Origin: Pseudomonadota bacterium
GTDB lineage: Bacteria; Pseudomonadota; Gammaproteobacteria; Steroidobacterales; Steroidobacteraceae
DNA: 64,000 nt
Reading direction: 5' to 3'
NCBI GenBank assembly: GCA_021851405.1
Contig: JAJZDW010000001.1
Coordinates: 62,001-126,000, forward strand
Below, one piece after another: positions 8,409-17,509 of the stretch (position 1 is its first letter; every line of letters begins with the position of its first letter). The notes beneath the pieces are model-generated. The model had not been told where the DNA came from, made no database searches, and saw only the letters and a program-made list of their open reading frames with translations. The position numbers and the translations under genes were made by a program.

Positions 8409-9599
8409 CTAGGCGATGCCGCCTGGGCCGCGCAGCAGGTGCGGACCCAGATCGCGCACGCTGCGGCAGCTCAGTTGCCCGAGCACCCGATCGAGTTCGA
8501 TGCTGAGCATCTGCAGGGCGCTCGCAACGCCCTCCTCGCCCGCGGCCGCGAGCCCGTAGAGCGTCGCCCGTCCGAGCAGCACCGCATCGGCCCCGAGCGC
8601 GAGCGCCTTGGCAATGTCGGTGCCGCGGCGAAAGCCGCTGTCGATCAGGACGCGCAGACGTCCGCCGACCGCCGCCGCGATCTCGGGAAGCACCTCGATG
8701 GGCGCGACGCACGAGTCGAGTTGCCGGCCGCCGTGATTGGTCAGAACGATCCCATCGCAACCCAGCGCGGCGGCCTGGTGTGCATCAGCCACCGTCAGCA
8801 CGCCTTTGATCAGCAACTTGTGCGGCCAATGCTCGCGCACCCAGGCGATGTCCTCCCACGCGAGCGTCGGGGCGAACATCTGCGGGATGATGGTGCTGCC
8901 GCCGACGGCAGTCGCGGCGCCCGGCGGCAGAAAGGCCTCAATGTTGCGAAAACGCGGCATGCCCTGGCGCAACAGCACTTGGGTCAGCCAGTGCGGGTGC
9001 CGCAGGACATCGAGCGCCGCGCGCAGCCGTGGCCGCCCGGGACTGCTGTAATTGCGCTTGTCCCACTCACGACTGCCGAACACGTTCGCATCGGTCGTGA
9101 ACAGCAGCGCCTCGTAGCCATTCGCGGCGGCCCGATGCATGATGTCCTCGGCGATGGCACGGTTGCGCATCACGTACAACTGCATCCAGAGTCGTCCGCC
9201 GGCTTGCCGGGCAACGTCCTGAAGGAGCGTCGTCGAGACCGTGCTCAGCGTGTAGGGAATCCCCGCCGCCGCCGCCGCACGCGCCAGCGCCACGTCGCCT
9301 TGTGGGTGCAGCATGCCGTTCAAACCCGTCGGCGCGATCGCGAATGGCGCCTGCATCGGCGTACCGAAGAGCTCTGTGGCCAGAGTGCGGCCCTCGGTGG
9401 GCACGAGCGTCGGTGGCACGAACTTCAAGGCCGCGAACGCCGCCCGGTTGCCGTGCAGGGTCGCTTCGTCCTCGGCACCGCCTTCGACGTATTCGAAGAC
9501 GAAGCCCGGCACGCTGCGCCGGGCCACCTCGCGCAGGTCGGCGATGTTCAGAACCGCGCTGAGATCCCGGCCGGTGAAGGGCCGGCGTTTCCAAGGCAT
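8409..9599 (-). CDS. FMN-dependent alpha-hydroxy-acid dehydrogenase (LldD-like)
   Basis: A 396-aa member of the L-lactate/mandelate/glycolate oxidase family that would oxidise an L-2-hydroxy acid to the 2-oxo acid. The FMN-binding TIM barrel shows APTGLNGMLHP, QLYVMRNR, LLIKGVLT and the active-site His-Gly-Gly-Arg in NHGGRQLD; IDSGFRRGTDIAKAL binds the phosphate. It is the last gene of a ten-gene minus-strand operon, 46 bp after a 2-keto-3-deoxy-L-fuconate-type dehydrogenase. As the deoxy-fuconate and rhamnonate routes end in L-lactate plus pyruvate, L-lactate is the most sensible substrate (inference). Confidence 0.88.
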   Translation of the reverse strand: MPWKRRPFTGRDLSAVLNIADLREVARRSVPGFVFEYVEGGAEDEATLHGNRAAFAALKFVPPTLVPTEGRTLATELFGTPMQAPFAIAPTGLNGMLHPQGDVALARAAAAAGIPYTLSTVSTTLLQDVARQAGGRLWMQLYVMRNRAIAEDIMHRAAANGYEALLFTTDANVFGSREWDKRNYSSPGRPRLRAALDVLRHPHWLTQVLLRQGMPRFRNIEAFLPPGAATAVGGSTIIPQMFAPTLAWEDIAWVREHWPHKLLIKGVLTVADAHQAAALGCDGIVLTNHGGRQLDSCVAPIEVLPEIAAAVGGRLRVLIDSGFRRGTDIAKALALGADAVLLGRATLYGLAAAGEEGVASALQMLSIELDRVLGQLSCRSVRDLGPHLLRGPGGIA

Positions 9600-9645
9600 G
9601 GCGCTCGCTCCGAGTGCAGAAGGTACAAAGGGCTGGTCAATCGTC

Positions 9646-10386
9646 TCAGATGCTCCAACCGCCGTCGATCACGTGGATCTGACCGGTCGTGTATCGGGCG
9701 CCAGCCAGGTACACCACCAGATCGGCGATCTCCTCCGGTCGGCCGATGCGGCCAATCGGCTGGCGCGCGATGAAGGCCGCACGGGTCTGCTCGTAATCGC
9801 CCTGGGCACGCAGGCGCTCTTCGAGAGACGGGGTCTGCACGGTGCCGGGGCAGATGGCATTGCAGCGAATCCCGCGACTGACGAAATCCGCCGCCACCGA
9901 CTTGGTGAGCCCGATCACCGCCGCCTTGGTCGTTCCGTAGACGCAACGCACTGGTACGCCTTTGACACTGCTCGCGACCGAGGCCATGTTGATGATGCTG
10001 CCCTCGGCGCGCTCGAGCATGCCGGGGAGCACGGCGCGGATGATCCGGTACATCGCCTTGACGTTCAGTTCGTAGGCGAAATCCAAATCCGCCTCGCTGC
10101 TGTCGAGAATCGTCCCGTGGTGCACGCAGCCGGCACAGTTGAACAGGATGTCGACAGCGCCTGCACGGGCCACTGCCGCGCTGATGCTTTCCGCGACGCG
10201 CACGTCCATGCGACAGGTCTCGATGCTCTGCTCGGCGAGGGGCGCGAGTTTCGCCTCGTCGATATCAGTGGCGAGCACGTGCGCGCCTGCGGCCGCGAGC
10301 GCCAGTGCACTCGCGCGGCCGATGCCCTGGGCGGCCGCGGTCACGAGCGCGCGCTTGCCCTGCAGATGAAGTGAGGTATGGGACAT
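9646..10386 (-). CDS. 2-keto-3-deoxy-L-fuconate 4-dehydrogenase-like SDR
   Basis: A 246-aa short-chain dehydrogenase. It has the N-terminal block GKRALVTAAAQGIGRASALAL, the ATDIDEAKL segment that favours NAD+, FNCAGCVHHGTILD, the catalytic Ser in MASVASS, and YGTTK. This arrangement is that of the Xanthomonas-type enzyme that oxidises 2-keto-3-deoxy-L-fuconate to the 2,4-diketo acid. A hydrolase able to split the diketo acid is encoded at 33669-34523 in the rhamnose operon. It sits downstream of a Gfo/Idh gene with a 24-bp gap. The match to this subfamily is strong, but the true substrate could be another 2-keto-3-deoxy acid of the same operon. Confidence 0.85.
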   Translation of the reverse strand: MSHTSLHLQGKRALVTAAAQGIGRASALALAAAGAHVLATDIDEAKLAPLAEQSIETCRMDVRVAESISAAVARAGAVDILFNCAGCVHHGTILDSSEADLDFAYELNVKAMYRIIRAVLPGMLERAEGSIINMASVASSVKGVPVRCVYGTTKAAVIGLTKSVAADFVSRGIRCNAICPGTVQTPSLEERLRAQGDYEQTRAAFIARQPIGRIGRPEEIADLVVYLAGARYTTGQIHVIDGGWSI

Positions 10387-10410
10387 GGTCAGGTCTCGAA
10401 CGGTCTGAAC

Positions 10411-11481
10411 TCAGGATTGGGGAACCGGCGTCGCCGGCGCTTCGTTGGACTGATAGCACGCTTCGACCAGCGCCATGGTGCGCCAGGCGTCCTCGACCGA
10501 CGTGCGCAGCACTTCGTCTTCACCGCTTGCGAAACGCTGCAGGTTGGACATGGTGCCGATGAACGCATCGGGAATCCAGGCACCGTCGAGCGGTACCGCC
10601 TGCCAGGGACCCCCGCGGGGCGCGAGCCACAGAGCATCCGGCTCTCCGCGCGGATAGTCGAGCAGAAGACCGAGCTTCACGAGCGCCGCACCCTGTTCGC
10701 CTTCGACGCGCAATGTCGCGTCCTGAAACTGGCGGCCGAAGTCGTGATGATGATTGATCGAGAGCGTCACGCGCCGCTCAGGACCGTAATCGAGAATGGC
10801 GCTGGTGCGGGTCTGCGCCAACGCGCTGCCCGGATAGTGATACGTTCGGGCCAGTACCCCGCGCGGCTCGCCGGCGAGCGCGCGGATGGTGTCGAGATAA
10901 TGAATCGAGTGCGAGACGATCTCGACGCGCGGATTCGGCACGAGGTGGGGAAACAGTTCCCACGGCGTCACTAGACTGAGATGCACTTCGATGTCGATGA
11001 GTCGCCCGAGCAGCCCCGCGGCCACGGCGGCGGCCACGGCCTCCATCATCGGCGCGAAGCGCAGCTGAAAGTTGACGGCGACGATGAGTTGCCGCTCGCG
11101 GCAGACGGCGCGGATGGCCGTGGCCTGCGCCAAGTCGAGTCCGAGCGGCTTCTGAATCAGCACGGGCGCGCCGGCGGGCAGCGCCGCGAGAATCGCCCGG
11201 TGGGCCACCGGCGGCGCCGCGACGTCGAACACGCATCCGGGCGTCGCGGCGGCCTCCTCGATCGTGCGGTACACCCGCTCGATGCCCCAGCGCTCCGCGC
11301 TGGCGCGCGCCTTGGCGCCGTCGACATCGAACACGCCCGCCACGACAAACCCAGCCTTGCGGTACGCCGGCAGATGCGCATCGTTGACGATACCGCCGGT
11401 GCCGATGATGACGATCGGGCGCGGCGCGCTCGGACGCGGGTGATGCTGGCGCAAAGCGGCGGTCGGCCAGGCGCGGCTCAC
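10411..11481 (-). CDS. Gfo/Idh/MocA-family oxidoreductase
   Basis: A 356-aa NAD(P)-dependent sugar oxidoreductase. The Rossmann signature is IIGTGGIVNDAHLP, and the conserved Lys motif appears as LIQKPLG with Gln in place of the usual Glu. The C-terminal sheet domain includes VEIVSHSIHYLDTIRAL, whose His residues line the active site. The start is a GTG overlapping the stop codon of the upstream gene by 4 bases, so translation is probably coupled. Members of this family oxidise cyclic sugars; D-apiose dehydrogenase belongs to it, which matters because the divergent operon encodes a RuBisCO-like/kinase pair of the apionate type. That link is an inference. Confidence 0.82.
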   Translation of the reverse strand: MSRAWPTAALRQHHPRPSAPRPIVIIGTGGIVNDAHLPAYRKAGFVVAGVFDVDGAKARASAERWGIERVYRTIEEAAATPGCVFDVAAPPVAHRAILAALPAGAPVLIQKPLGLDLAQATAIRAVCRERQLIVAVNFQLRFAPMMEAVAAAVAAGLLGRLIDIEVHLSLVTPWELFPHLVPNPRVEIVSHSIHYLDTIRALAGEPRGVLARTYHYPGSALAQTRTSAILDYGPERRVTLSINHHHDFGRQFQDATLRVEGEQGAALVKLGLLLDYPRGEPDALWLAPRGGPWQAVPLDGAWIPDAFIGTMSNLQRFASGEDEVLRTSVEDAWRTMALVEACYQSNEAPATPVPQS

Positions 11482-12668
11482 CGCAGAATCTCCTCGAGCC
11501 GCCGCTGCGCCGCGCTCAACAGTGCGCGGCTCGGCTCCTCGGTATCGAGTGCGCGCGCGAGCAGCTCATCGATGGCGTAGGACACTGCGGCGAGCCGCGG
11601 ATGCAGCGGCAGCTCGCGGGCGTGCTCATGCAGGCTTTCGAGCTGGTGATAGAACGGGATCGATTGATTCACCTCAGGATCGGCCCACGTGGAGCGGCGC
11701 ACTCCGATCGCCCCTTCCAGAGTCGTCAGCTTGTCCATCGGCGCCGTGGCGATGTGGCGCAGGAATGCCCACGCCAGGGGTTTCTGAGTCGAGCCGGCGG
11801 CGAGCGCAATCACCCAGAACACGTTGAGCGAGACGCTCCGGCCGCCGGGCCCCTTGGGCAGCGGGGCGATCGCCACGCGGTCGCGGACCTCGCTGCCTTC
11901 CCAGCGCTGAGCGAAGGCGGCGAACCCGAACCAGTTCGCCATCAGCGCCACCCGGCCTGCGCAGAAGAGCAGACCGGACTTCACGCTGTCGAGTGCGCGC
12001 GCCCCGGGGGCGAGCGCCGCCGAATCGCCGGCCAGCTGCCTCAGGAAATCGAGCGCGGCCTCGGCGGCGGCACTGCACAGCTGTGGACGGGCGCCGGGAC
12101 CGAACGGTTCCCCGCCACGCGACCAGACCTGGATGCAGAAATCGTAAAAACCGTTGTGACCGTCCGGGAAGAGCGCGAGGACGGTTCCGGAGAGGCCGCG
12201 CGCCGGATCGTGCAGCGCGCGGGCGACGGCGTGAAATTCATCCCAGGTCTTAGGCACCTCGAGGCCCGCGGCCTCGAGCAGATCCTTGCGGTAGATGAGG
12301 CACTGCGGGCCATCGTGATACGGCATGCCCCAGAACCCCCCCGCGAAATCCTGCAGCGAGACCAGCGAGGGGCTCCAGGCGTGCGGAAAATCACTGATCG
12401 GTGCGCTCACCTGGTAGGGGCGCAGATTCTCGATCGCCTCCGCGGCGTGCGCCTCGGCGAGCCAATCGGTGCAGAGAAACGCCAGATCGATCGACCCGTC
12501 GCGCAACGACGGTTGCTCCAGGAGCCGCGCATGTAGCTCGTTCAGCTCGAGCGCCTCGATCTCGAGCGGCGGTGCGTCACTCGCGGTGCGCGCAAAATCC
12601 TCGAACTGTCGGCGGATGGCCGCCTCGAACGGATCGAACTTACGAACTGCTATGCGGAGCGGACGCAT
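11478..12668 (-). CDS. Family 1 solute-binding-protein homologue without signal peptide
   Basis: A 396-aa protein with the fold markers of sugar ABC binding proteins: GFWGMPYHDGPQCLIYRKDLLEAAGLEVPKTWDEF read in pieces, MANWFGF, and LNVFWVIALAAGS. It starts MRPLRIAVRKFDPFEA, which is the first strand of the fold, with no hydrophobic leader or lipobox, so it should stay in the cytoplasm. No upstream in-frame start adds a leader, because the start overlaps the regulator gene by 29 bases. The ribose-type transporter in the same operon has its own binding protein at 16075-17037. It may therefore be a ligand sensor or a repurposed enzyme rather than an importer subunit (inference). Confidence 0.75.
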   Translation of the reverse strand: MRPLRIAVRKFDPFEAAIRRQFEDFARTASDAPPLEIEALELNELHARLLEQPSLRDGSIDLAFLCTDWLAEAHAAEAIENLRPYQVSAPISDFPHAWSPSLVSLQDFAGGFWGMPYHDGPQCLIYRKDLLEAAGLEVPKTWDEFHAVARALHDPARGLSGTVLALFPDGHNGFYDFCIQVWSRGGEPFGPGARPQLCSAAAEAALDFLRQLAGDSAALAPGARALDSVKSGLLFCAGRVALMANWFGFAAFAQRWEGSEVRDRVAIAPLPKGPGGRSVSLNVFWVIALAAGSTQKPLAWAFLRHIATAPMDKLTTLEGAIGVRRSTWADPEVNQSIPFYHQLESLHEHARELPLHPRLAAVSYAIDELLARALDTEEPSRALLSAAQRRLEEILR

Positions 12669-13473
12669 CGTGCGCCTCCTCTTGCGGCTTCAGACCCGCG
12701 TGCACGGCGATCACCTCCGCGCATGTCGTGAGCGCCGGGAGCATGGTCTCGAGGCTCGGCCCGTTCTTCTCCTTGAGAGTGGCGATGGTGAGCGCGGCCT
12801 TGATGGACGAGCCGATCGCGCCGACCGGCACACCGATATCCAGTCCGCCGACGAAGCGCTCGCCCTCGGAGCGTTCGTAGCCGCGCGCGCGGATCGTCGC
12901 CAAGCGCTTGAGGAACTGAGTCCGTGCCGCGGGCTTCTCGCGCCGCCACTCGAGATCGTGCGTCAGCAACTCCTCACAGGCCTCGCTCGCCATGTTCGCC
13001 AGCAGCACCCGTCCAGAGGTGGTGTGCATCGGGGAGTGCTGCGAGCCCACTTCGACCGACAGGCGGAACGGCTTGGGACTCTCCTCCTGGGCGAGCACCA
13101 GTACCCGCTCGCGGTGCAGCACCGAGAGGTGGCAGGATTCGCGCAGATCCTCGGCCAGCCCGCGCATCAGCGGCTGGGCCGCTTTGAGCAGGACCTCGTA
13201 CGGAGAATGCGTGCGCGAGAGTTCGAATAGCCTCAACGTCAGCGAGTAGGCCCCGGTGGTGGGCTCGCGCCGCAGATAGCCGCGACTCTCCAGGCAGGCG
13301 AGCATGCGGAAGATCTCCCCCGCCTGGCGGTTCAGCGCGCGTGCGAGCTCGGCCTGCGTCAGCGGCACGGCCTGATCGGACAGGTATTCGAGTACGTCGA
13401 GACCCTTCTCGAGAGCCGGCACCGAGTATTTGGTGCGACGTTCCTCGAGATCGAGCAGCTTATCGTTGGTCAT
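12640..13473 (-). CDS. IclR-family transcriptional regulator
   Basis: A 277-aa regulator. The N-terminal winged helix spans SVPALEKGLDVLEYL to LTQAELARALNRQAGEIFRML; the C-terminal effector domain has LSVLHRERVLVLAQEES and GLDIGVPVGAIGSSIKAAL. ATG 13473 has a near-perfect AAAGGAGG ribosome site 5 bases upstream, which settles the start. It is the sixth gene of the minus-strand operon, between the ABC permease and the signal-less binding protein. Autoregulation of this operon is likely; the palindrome between the -35 and -10 boxes at 18745-18773 is the obvious candidate site. Confidence 0.88.
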   Translation of the reverse strand: MTNDKLLDLEERRTKYSVPALEKGLDVLEYLSDQAVPLTQAELARALNRQAGEIFRMLACLESRGYLRREPTTGAYSLTLRLFELSRTHSPYEVLLKAAQPLMRGLAEDLRESCHLSVLHRERVLVLAQEESPKPFRLSVEVGSQHSPMHTTSGRVLLANMASEACEELLTHDLEWRREKPAARTQFLKRLATIRARGYERSEGERFVGGLDIGVPVGAIGSSIKAALTIATLKEKNGPSLETMLPALTTCAEVIAVHAGLKPQEEAHDASAPHSSS

Positions 13474-13489
13474 GCAACCTCCTTTCGCC

Positions 13490-14527
13490 TCAGAGGACGG
13501 CCGACTGGGATTGTGCCTGATGGGCCTCGGACGCGCCGGACGGCGGCTCCTCCAGATGCCCTCGCAACCGGCGAGTGCGTCCACCCACCGTGTAGATGGC
13601 CGCCGCGCCGATCAGCACGGTGCCCTCGATCAGGCCCTGGTAGTTCGCGCCCAGGTTCAGCACGTTGAAGCCATTGGTGAGGGTATACAGAACGAGCGCG
13701 CCGGCCACAGTCTTCAGCACGCTGCCGGCGCCACCGAACAGCGAGGTACCGCCGAGGATCGCCGCAGCGATGACCGTGAGCTCCTCGCCCTGCAGCGCCG
13801 TGGGATTCATCGCGCCGAACCGTGAGGCATACAGCACCCCGGCGAATCCGGCCGCGACGGCCGAGAAGACGAACGCGCCGAGCTTGTAGGCTCGCACGTT
13901 GATCCCGGCCAGACGCGCCGCCTCGGCGTTACCGCCCGCCGCATAGATGCGCCGGCCGGCGATGGTGAAGTGCAGCACCAGCCAGGTGATGAGCGTGAAT
14001 CCCGCCATGTAGAGAATCGGCAGCGGCAGGCCGAGGGCGCGGCCGCTCTCGAAATGCGTCATGATCGCGAGCGAGCCGGCGGTACCGACCATCAGCGAGC
14101 GGCCGTTGGTCACCACCAGCACCAGGCCGCGGATCGCCGTCAGCGTGCCGAGCGTGACGATGAAGGCGTTGATACCGACCAGTTCGACCATCGCACCATT
14201 GAGTGCCCCGAGCGCACCGGCAGCCGCAAGCGAGAGCGCCATGGCGCCCCAGAAGCCCGCATGATCGATGGTGAGAATGTCGACGGCGGCGGCGAGCGCA
14301 GCGACCGAGGCGACCGACAGATCGAAATTCCCGGTGATCAGCACCACGGTCATCGCCACGCCCATGATCGCCACCGGCGCGGTCTGGTACAGAATATTGA
14401 TGAGGTTGACCGGATTCAGATAGTCCGGCCGGCCAAGCACGGCGCTGATCACCGTCAGCGTCGCAACCAGAATCAGCAGCGCGTAGTACACGCCCGCTTC
14501 GCGCAATCCCAACATGCCTCGCATCAT
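13490..14527 (-). CDS. Ribose-type (CUT2) sugar ABC transporter, permease
   Basis: An inner-membrane permease of about 345 aa with some eight to ten hydrophobic segments. The RbsC/AraH-type blocks are ITGNFDLSVASVAALAA (the usual G-x-x-DLSVGS), the VGINAFIVTLGTLTAIRG segment and AAAILGGTSLFGGAGSVLKTVAGAL, the cytoplasmic coupling loop. Several starts are possible (TTG 14536, ATG 14527, 14524, 14515); 14527 is taken because it begins shortly before the first helix. It works with the ATPase upstream (13-bp gap) and the binding protein at 16075-17037. Confidence 0.9.
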   Translation of the reverse strand: MMRGMLGLREAGVYYALLILVATLTVISAVLGRPDYLNPVNLINILYQTAPVAIMGVAMTVVLITGNFDLSVASVAALAAAVDILTIDHAGFWGAMALSLAAAGALGALNGAMVELVGINAFIVTLGTLTAIRGLVLVVTNGRSLMVGTAGSLAIMTHFESGRALGLPLPILYMAGFTLITWLVLHFTIAGRRIYAAGGNAEAARLAGINVRAYKLGAFVFSAVAAGFAGVLYASRFGAMNPTALQGEELTVIAAAILGGTSLFGGAGSVLKTVAGALVLYTLTNGFNVLNLGANYQGLIEGTVLIGAAAIYTVGGRTRRLRGHLEEPPSGASEAHQAQSQSAVL

Positions 14528-14540
14528 CCCCCCCAATCGA

Positions 14541-16067
14541 TCAACGAACCTGCGGTCGATCCTCAGGCCCAGACCGGCGGCGGCCTATGCCGGCTGCCAG
14601 CCGAATCAGCTCTTGTTCATCGGTATCGGTCGCCGCGCGTTCTGCGACGATCGCACCTTGGCGCATCACGAGGATGCGATCGGCTTCCTCGAGCAGCACT
14701 TTCAATTCGGAGTCGACCAGGATCACGGCGACCCCCTCGGCGGCGAGCGCGCGCACCTGGTCGAGGATCTGCGCCTTGGCGCCGATGTCGATGCCGGCAG
14801 TGGGCTCATCGAGCAGCAGCAGCCGCACCGGTCCGCACAACCAGCGGGCCACGCTCAGCTTCTGGGCATTGCCGCCGGAGAGATCCCCGGGCGTCGCATG
14901 CACGTCGGGCGTTTTGATGTGTAGTCGCCGGACCGCAGCGGCGGCTGCGGACTGCTCGGCTCGGGTGCGAGGAATCACGCCCCAACGCGAGAAGCGCCCG
15001 AGATGCGCAAGCGTCATGTTCTGCCACAGTGCCATCCCGGGAACGAGCGCCTGCGCGGTGCGGTCCTCCGGTACCAGAGCGATGCCGGCGCGCACGGCGG
15101 CTACCGCGGATCGCCCTACGCAACGGCCGTGCACGCGCACCTCGCCACGCGCATCGCGGTCGGCGCCGAAGATGGCGTGCAGCAACTCACTGCGCCCCGC
15201 ACCGAGAAACCCGGCGATACCGAGCACCTCGCCGGCCCGCACGGCGAAGCTGCAGGGCGCGAGCCGTCCGGGGGAGCTCAGACGATCGATCTCGGCGACG
15301 CTGCGCGCGCTGGGCGCAACCGGGCGTTTCGCAACGCGCTCGATGCTGCGGCCCGCGATGGCATCGGCCAGGACCTCTTCATCGACCGAGCGCGTCTCGG
15401 CGCTGAGAACGGCCGCGCCGTCGCGCAGCACCGTCACGGTGTCGGTCAGCGCCAGCACTTCATCGAGAAAATGCGTCACCAACAGGATCGCGCGCCCTTC
15501 GGTGGCGAGGCGGCGGATCGCAGCGTGCACGATCTGGCGTTGCGGTGCCGCGAGCGACGCGGTCGGTTCATCCATGACGATGAGCTGCGCCTCGGCGGCG
15601 AGCGCCTGGAGGAGTCCGACCATCTGCCGCGCGCCGATCGGCAGCATCGCGAGGGGCTGGTCGGGCGGCAGGTGATAGCCGAGCGCATCCATCAGCGCGG
15701 CGAGCCGGCGCCTCTGCGCGCCGGCTCGCCGCGCCCAGCCGTCCTCGGCGAGGAACACGTTCTCGAGCACCGAGAGCGTGCCGACGAGCGGGATCTGTTG
15801 GTGCAGGGTCGCGACGCCGGCGGTGCGTGCCTGGGCCGGATGGCGCCAGTGCACCGCAGTATCCCGCCACAGAATGCGGCCCGCGGTGGCTTCAGTTGCA
15901 CCGCTGAGGATGCGGATCAGGGTGGACTTACCGGCACCATTGGCGCCGAGCAGCCCGTGGACCGTGCCGGACTCGACGATGAGGTCGACCCCGCGCAGCG
16001 CCGCGGTGCCGTTCGGATACACCTTGGCCAGGTGTTCGAGTCGGAGCAGCGGCGCGGCGTGCGGCAT
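14541..16067 (-). CDS. Ribose-type sugar ABC transporter, double ATPase
   Basis: A 508-aa protein with two fused ABC domains, as in RbsA and AraG. Domain 1 has Walker A GANGAGKST and Walker B LIVMDEPTASL, with a weak signature loop (IGARQMVGLL). Domain 2 has the degenerate Walker A GFLGAGRSE normal for this family, the signature LSGGNAQK and Walker B LLLLDEPTAGID. ATG 16067 has GTGAGG upstream; a GTG at 16088 is possible. It energises sugar uptake through the permease next to it. The substrate of CUT2 systems ranges from ribose to arabinose, xylose, rhamnose and erythritol. Confidence 0.9.
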   Translation of the reverse strand: MPHAAPLLRLEHLAKVYPNGTAALRGVDLIVESGTVHGLLGANGAGKSTLIRILSGATEATAGRILWRDTAVHWRHPAQARTAGVATLHQQIPLVGTLSVLENVFLAEDGWARRAGAQRRRLAALMDALGYHLPPDQPLAMLPIGARQMVGLLQALAAEAQLIVMDEPTASLAAPQRQIVHAAIRRLATEGRAILLVTHFLDEVLALTDTVTVLRDGAAVLSAETRSVDEEVLADAIAGRSIERVAKRPVAPSARSVAEIDRLSSPGRLAPCSFAVRAGEVLGIAGFLGAGRSELLHAIFGADRDARGEVRVHGRCVGRSAVAAVRAGIALVPEDRTAQALVPGMALWQNMTLAHLGRFSRWGVIPRTRAEQSAAAAAVRRLHIKTPDVHATPGDLSGGNAQKLSVARWLCGPVRLLLLDEPTAGIDIGAKAQILDQVRALAAEGVAVILVDSELKVLLEEADRILVMRQGAIVAERAATDTDEQELIRLAAGIGRRRSGPEDRPQVR

Positions 16068-16074
16068 CGGCGCC

Positions 16075-17037
16075 TCACCATTGACCACGGCAGGCGCGCG
16101 CGTTCGCGCGGGTGATGCCGGGTGTGTGATAGGTGATGAAGGCCGCGTGCAGCGGTTTCTTGCCGGTCACCTCGCCGTAGAGCGCCTGGAATGCCAGCGC
16201 GCCAAGTTCGAGCGGCTTGTAGCAAACCGTGCCGTCGATACGGCCCGCTTGCAGCGAGAGCATGGCCAGACGCGACCCGCCGATGCCGATGAGCTTCGCG
16301 TGCGATCCCGCCGAGCGCACCGCGCGAGCGCAGCCCACGGCCATGTCGTCGGCTTCGTTGAAGAAGAGGTCCACCCGCGGATGCGCCTCGAGGATGTTCT
16401 GACAGGCCACGTCCGCCGCTTCGGTGCGCCAGTCGCCGGGCTGCGTGGCGACGATGCGATAGCGCACGTGCGCGGCCTGCAGACCTTGCTTGAAGCCGCG
16501 CTCCCGCTGCAGCACCTCGGGAAACCCCGGCGCACCCTGGATGATGGCGATGCGCGCCAGACGCCCCGGCGGCAGCAGCTGCGCGGCCAACTTCCCGGCT
16601 TCACGGCCCGCGGCCGTCTCGTCCTGGGTCACCAGGGCGGTGAGCGGCGGGTAGACCGAGCGCAGGGGACGGTGCGCCGGATTGCCCACCTGCGAGCCGA
16701 CGGCCACGACCGGGATCCCGGCCCGCGTCGCGCGGTTGACCCAACTCTCGGCGATGACCGAGTCGAGCGGCATCAGCACGATGCCGTTGACCCGCTCGGC
16801 GATCAGGTCCTGCAGATCGTTGGCCTGTTTCTGCACGCGGTTCTGGGCATCGAGCACCACGGTCTGCACGCCGGCGCGCGCCGCGGCCTGCTCGAAACCC
16901 CGGGCGATCGCGGCGGCGAACGGGTAACTCAGGCCCGCGCTCGAGAGCCCGAAGCGCAGCGGCGCGGCCGCCTCGGCTCGCGCCGCCAGCGCTCCTGAGA
17001 GCACGACCGCGAGCAGCGTGGCGCGCGCGACGTTCAC
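16075..17037 (-). CDS. Ribose-type sugar ABC transporter, periplasmic binding protein
   Basis: A 320-aa Peripla_BP_4-type protein. The GTG start at 17037 leads into a clear Sec signal peptide (LLAVVLSGALAARAEA, cleavage probably after AEA/AAA), then LRFGLSSAGLSYPFAAAIARG. Later blocks NRVQKQANDLQDLIAERVNGIVLMP (in pieces) and FNEADDMAVGCARA are the sugar-binding hinge regions of this family. The start overlaps the MaoC gene side only by position: MaoC ends at 17057, 19 bp upstream. It would deliver the sugar to the permease and ATPase that follow in the operon. It is the only exported binding protein of the locus. Confidence 0.88.
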   Translation of the reverse strand: MNVARATLLAVVLSGALAARAEAAAPLRFGLSSAGLSYPFAAAIARGFEQAAARAGVQTVVLDAQNRVQKQANDLQDLIAERVNGIVLMPLDSVIAESWVNRATRAGIPVVAVGSQVGNPAHRPLRSVYPPLTALVTQDETAAGREAGKLAAQLLPPGRLARIAIIQGAPGFPEVLQRERGFKQGLQAAHVRYRIVATQPGDWRTEAADVACQNILEAHPRVDLFFNEADDMAVGCARAVRSAGSHAKLIGIGGSRLAMLSLQAGRIDGTVCYKPLELGALAFQALYGEVTGKKPLHAAFITYHTPGITRANARACRGQW

Positions 17038-17056
17038 AGGCGCGGCCGGCCGGTGT

Positions 17057-17509
17057 TCACGCGGCGGTCTCGCGTCGCTCGACCAGATACAGATGCTCGC
17101 AGGCGAGCACGGTCTCCTCGCGCTGGTTCGCAATGGTGACCTGTTCCACGATGATGCCATGCGTGGTGCGCTTGGGGTGATCGCGCCGTTCGCTGATGCG
17201 CGTCGTGACCGTGATCGTGTCGCCTATGAACACCGGGCGGATGAAGCGTACGCGGTCGTAGCCGTACGACATGGCGCGCGGATTGATGGACTGGGCCGTC
17301 ATGCCGATGCCGGCGCTCAGCACCAGTGTGCCATGGGCGATGCGCTGTTTGAACGGCTGGGCCGCACACCACTCGGCGTCCATGTGATGGGGGAAGAAGT
17401 CCCCGGTCTGCCCGGCGTGGGCAACGATGTCCGCCTCGGTGATCGTGCGGCCGAACGAGCGCCGCTCGGCGCCGACCTCGTAGTCCTCGAAATACTGCTC
17501 GACGATCAT
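17057..17509 (-). CDS. MaoC-family (R)-enoyl-CoA hydratase-like protein
   Basis: A 150-aa single hot-dog-fold protein. The hydratase motif is visible as [19 protein letters not shown], with the catalytic Asp and His of the family, followed by [15 protein letters not shown]. Such enzymes add water to trans-2-enoyl-CoA or mesaconyl-CoA-like thioesters. ATG 17509 overlaps the stop codon of the CoA-transferase gene by 4 bases (ATGA), so the two proteins are probably made together and act in sequence: CoA activation, then hydration. A CoA-ester branch inside a sugar operon is unusual; the substrate is unknown. Confidence 0.85.
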   Translation of the reverse strand: MIVEQYFEDYEVGAERRSFGRTITEADIVAHAGQTGDFFPHHMDAEWCAAQPFKQRIAHGTLVLSAGIGMTAQSINPRAMSYGYDRVRFIRPVFIGDTITVTTRISERRDHPKRTTHGIIVEQVTIANQREETVLACEHLYLVERRETAA

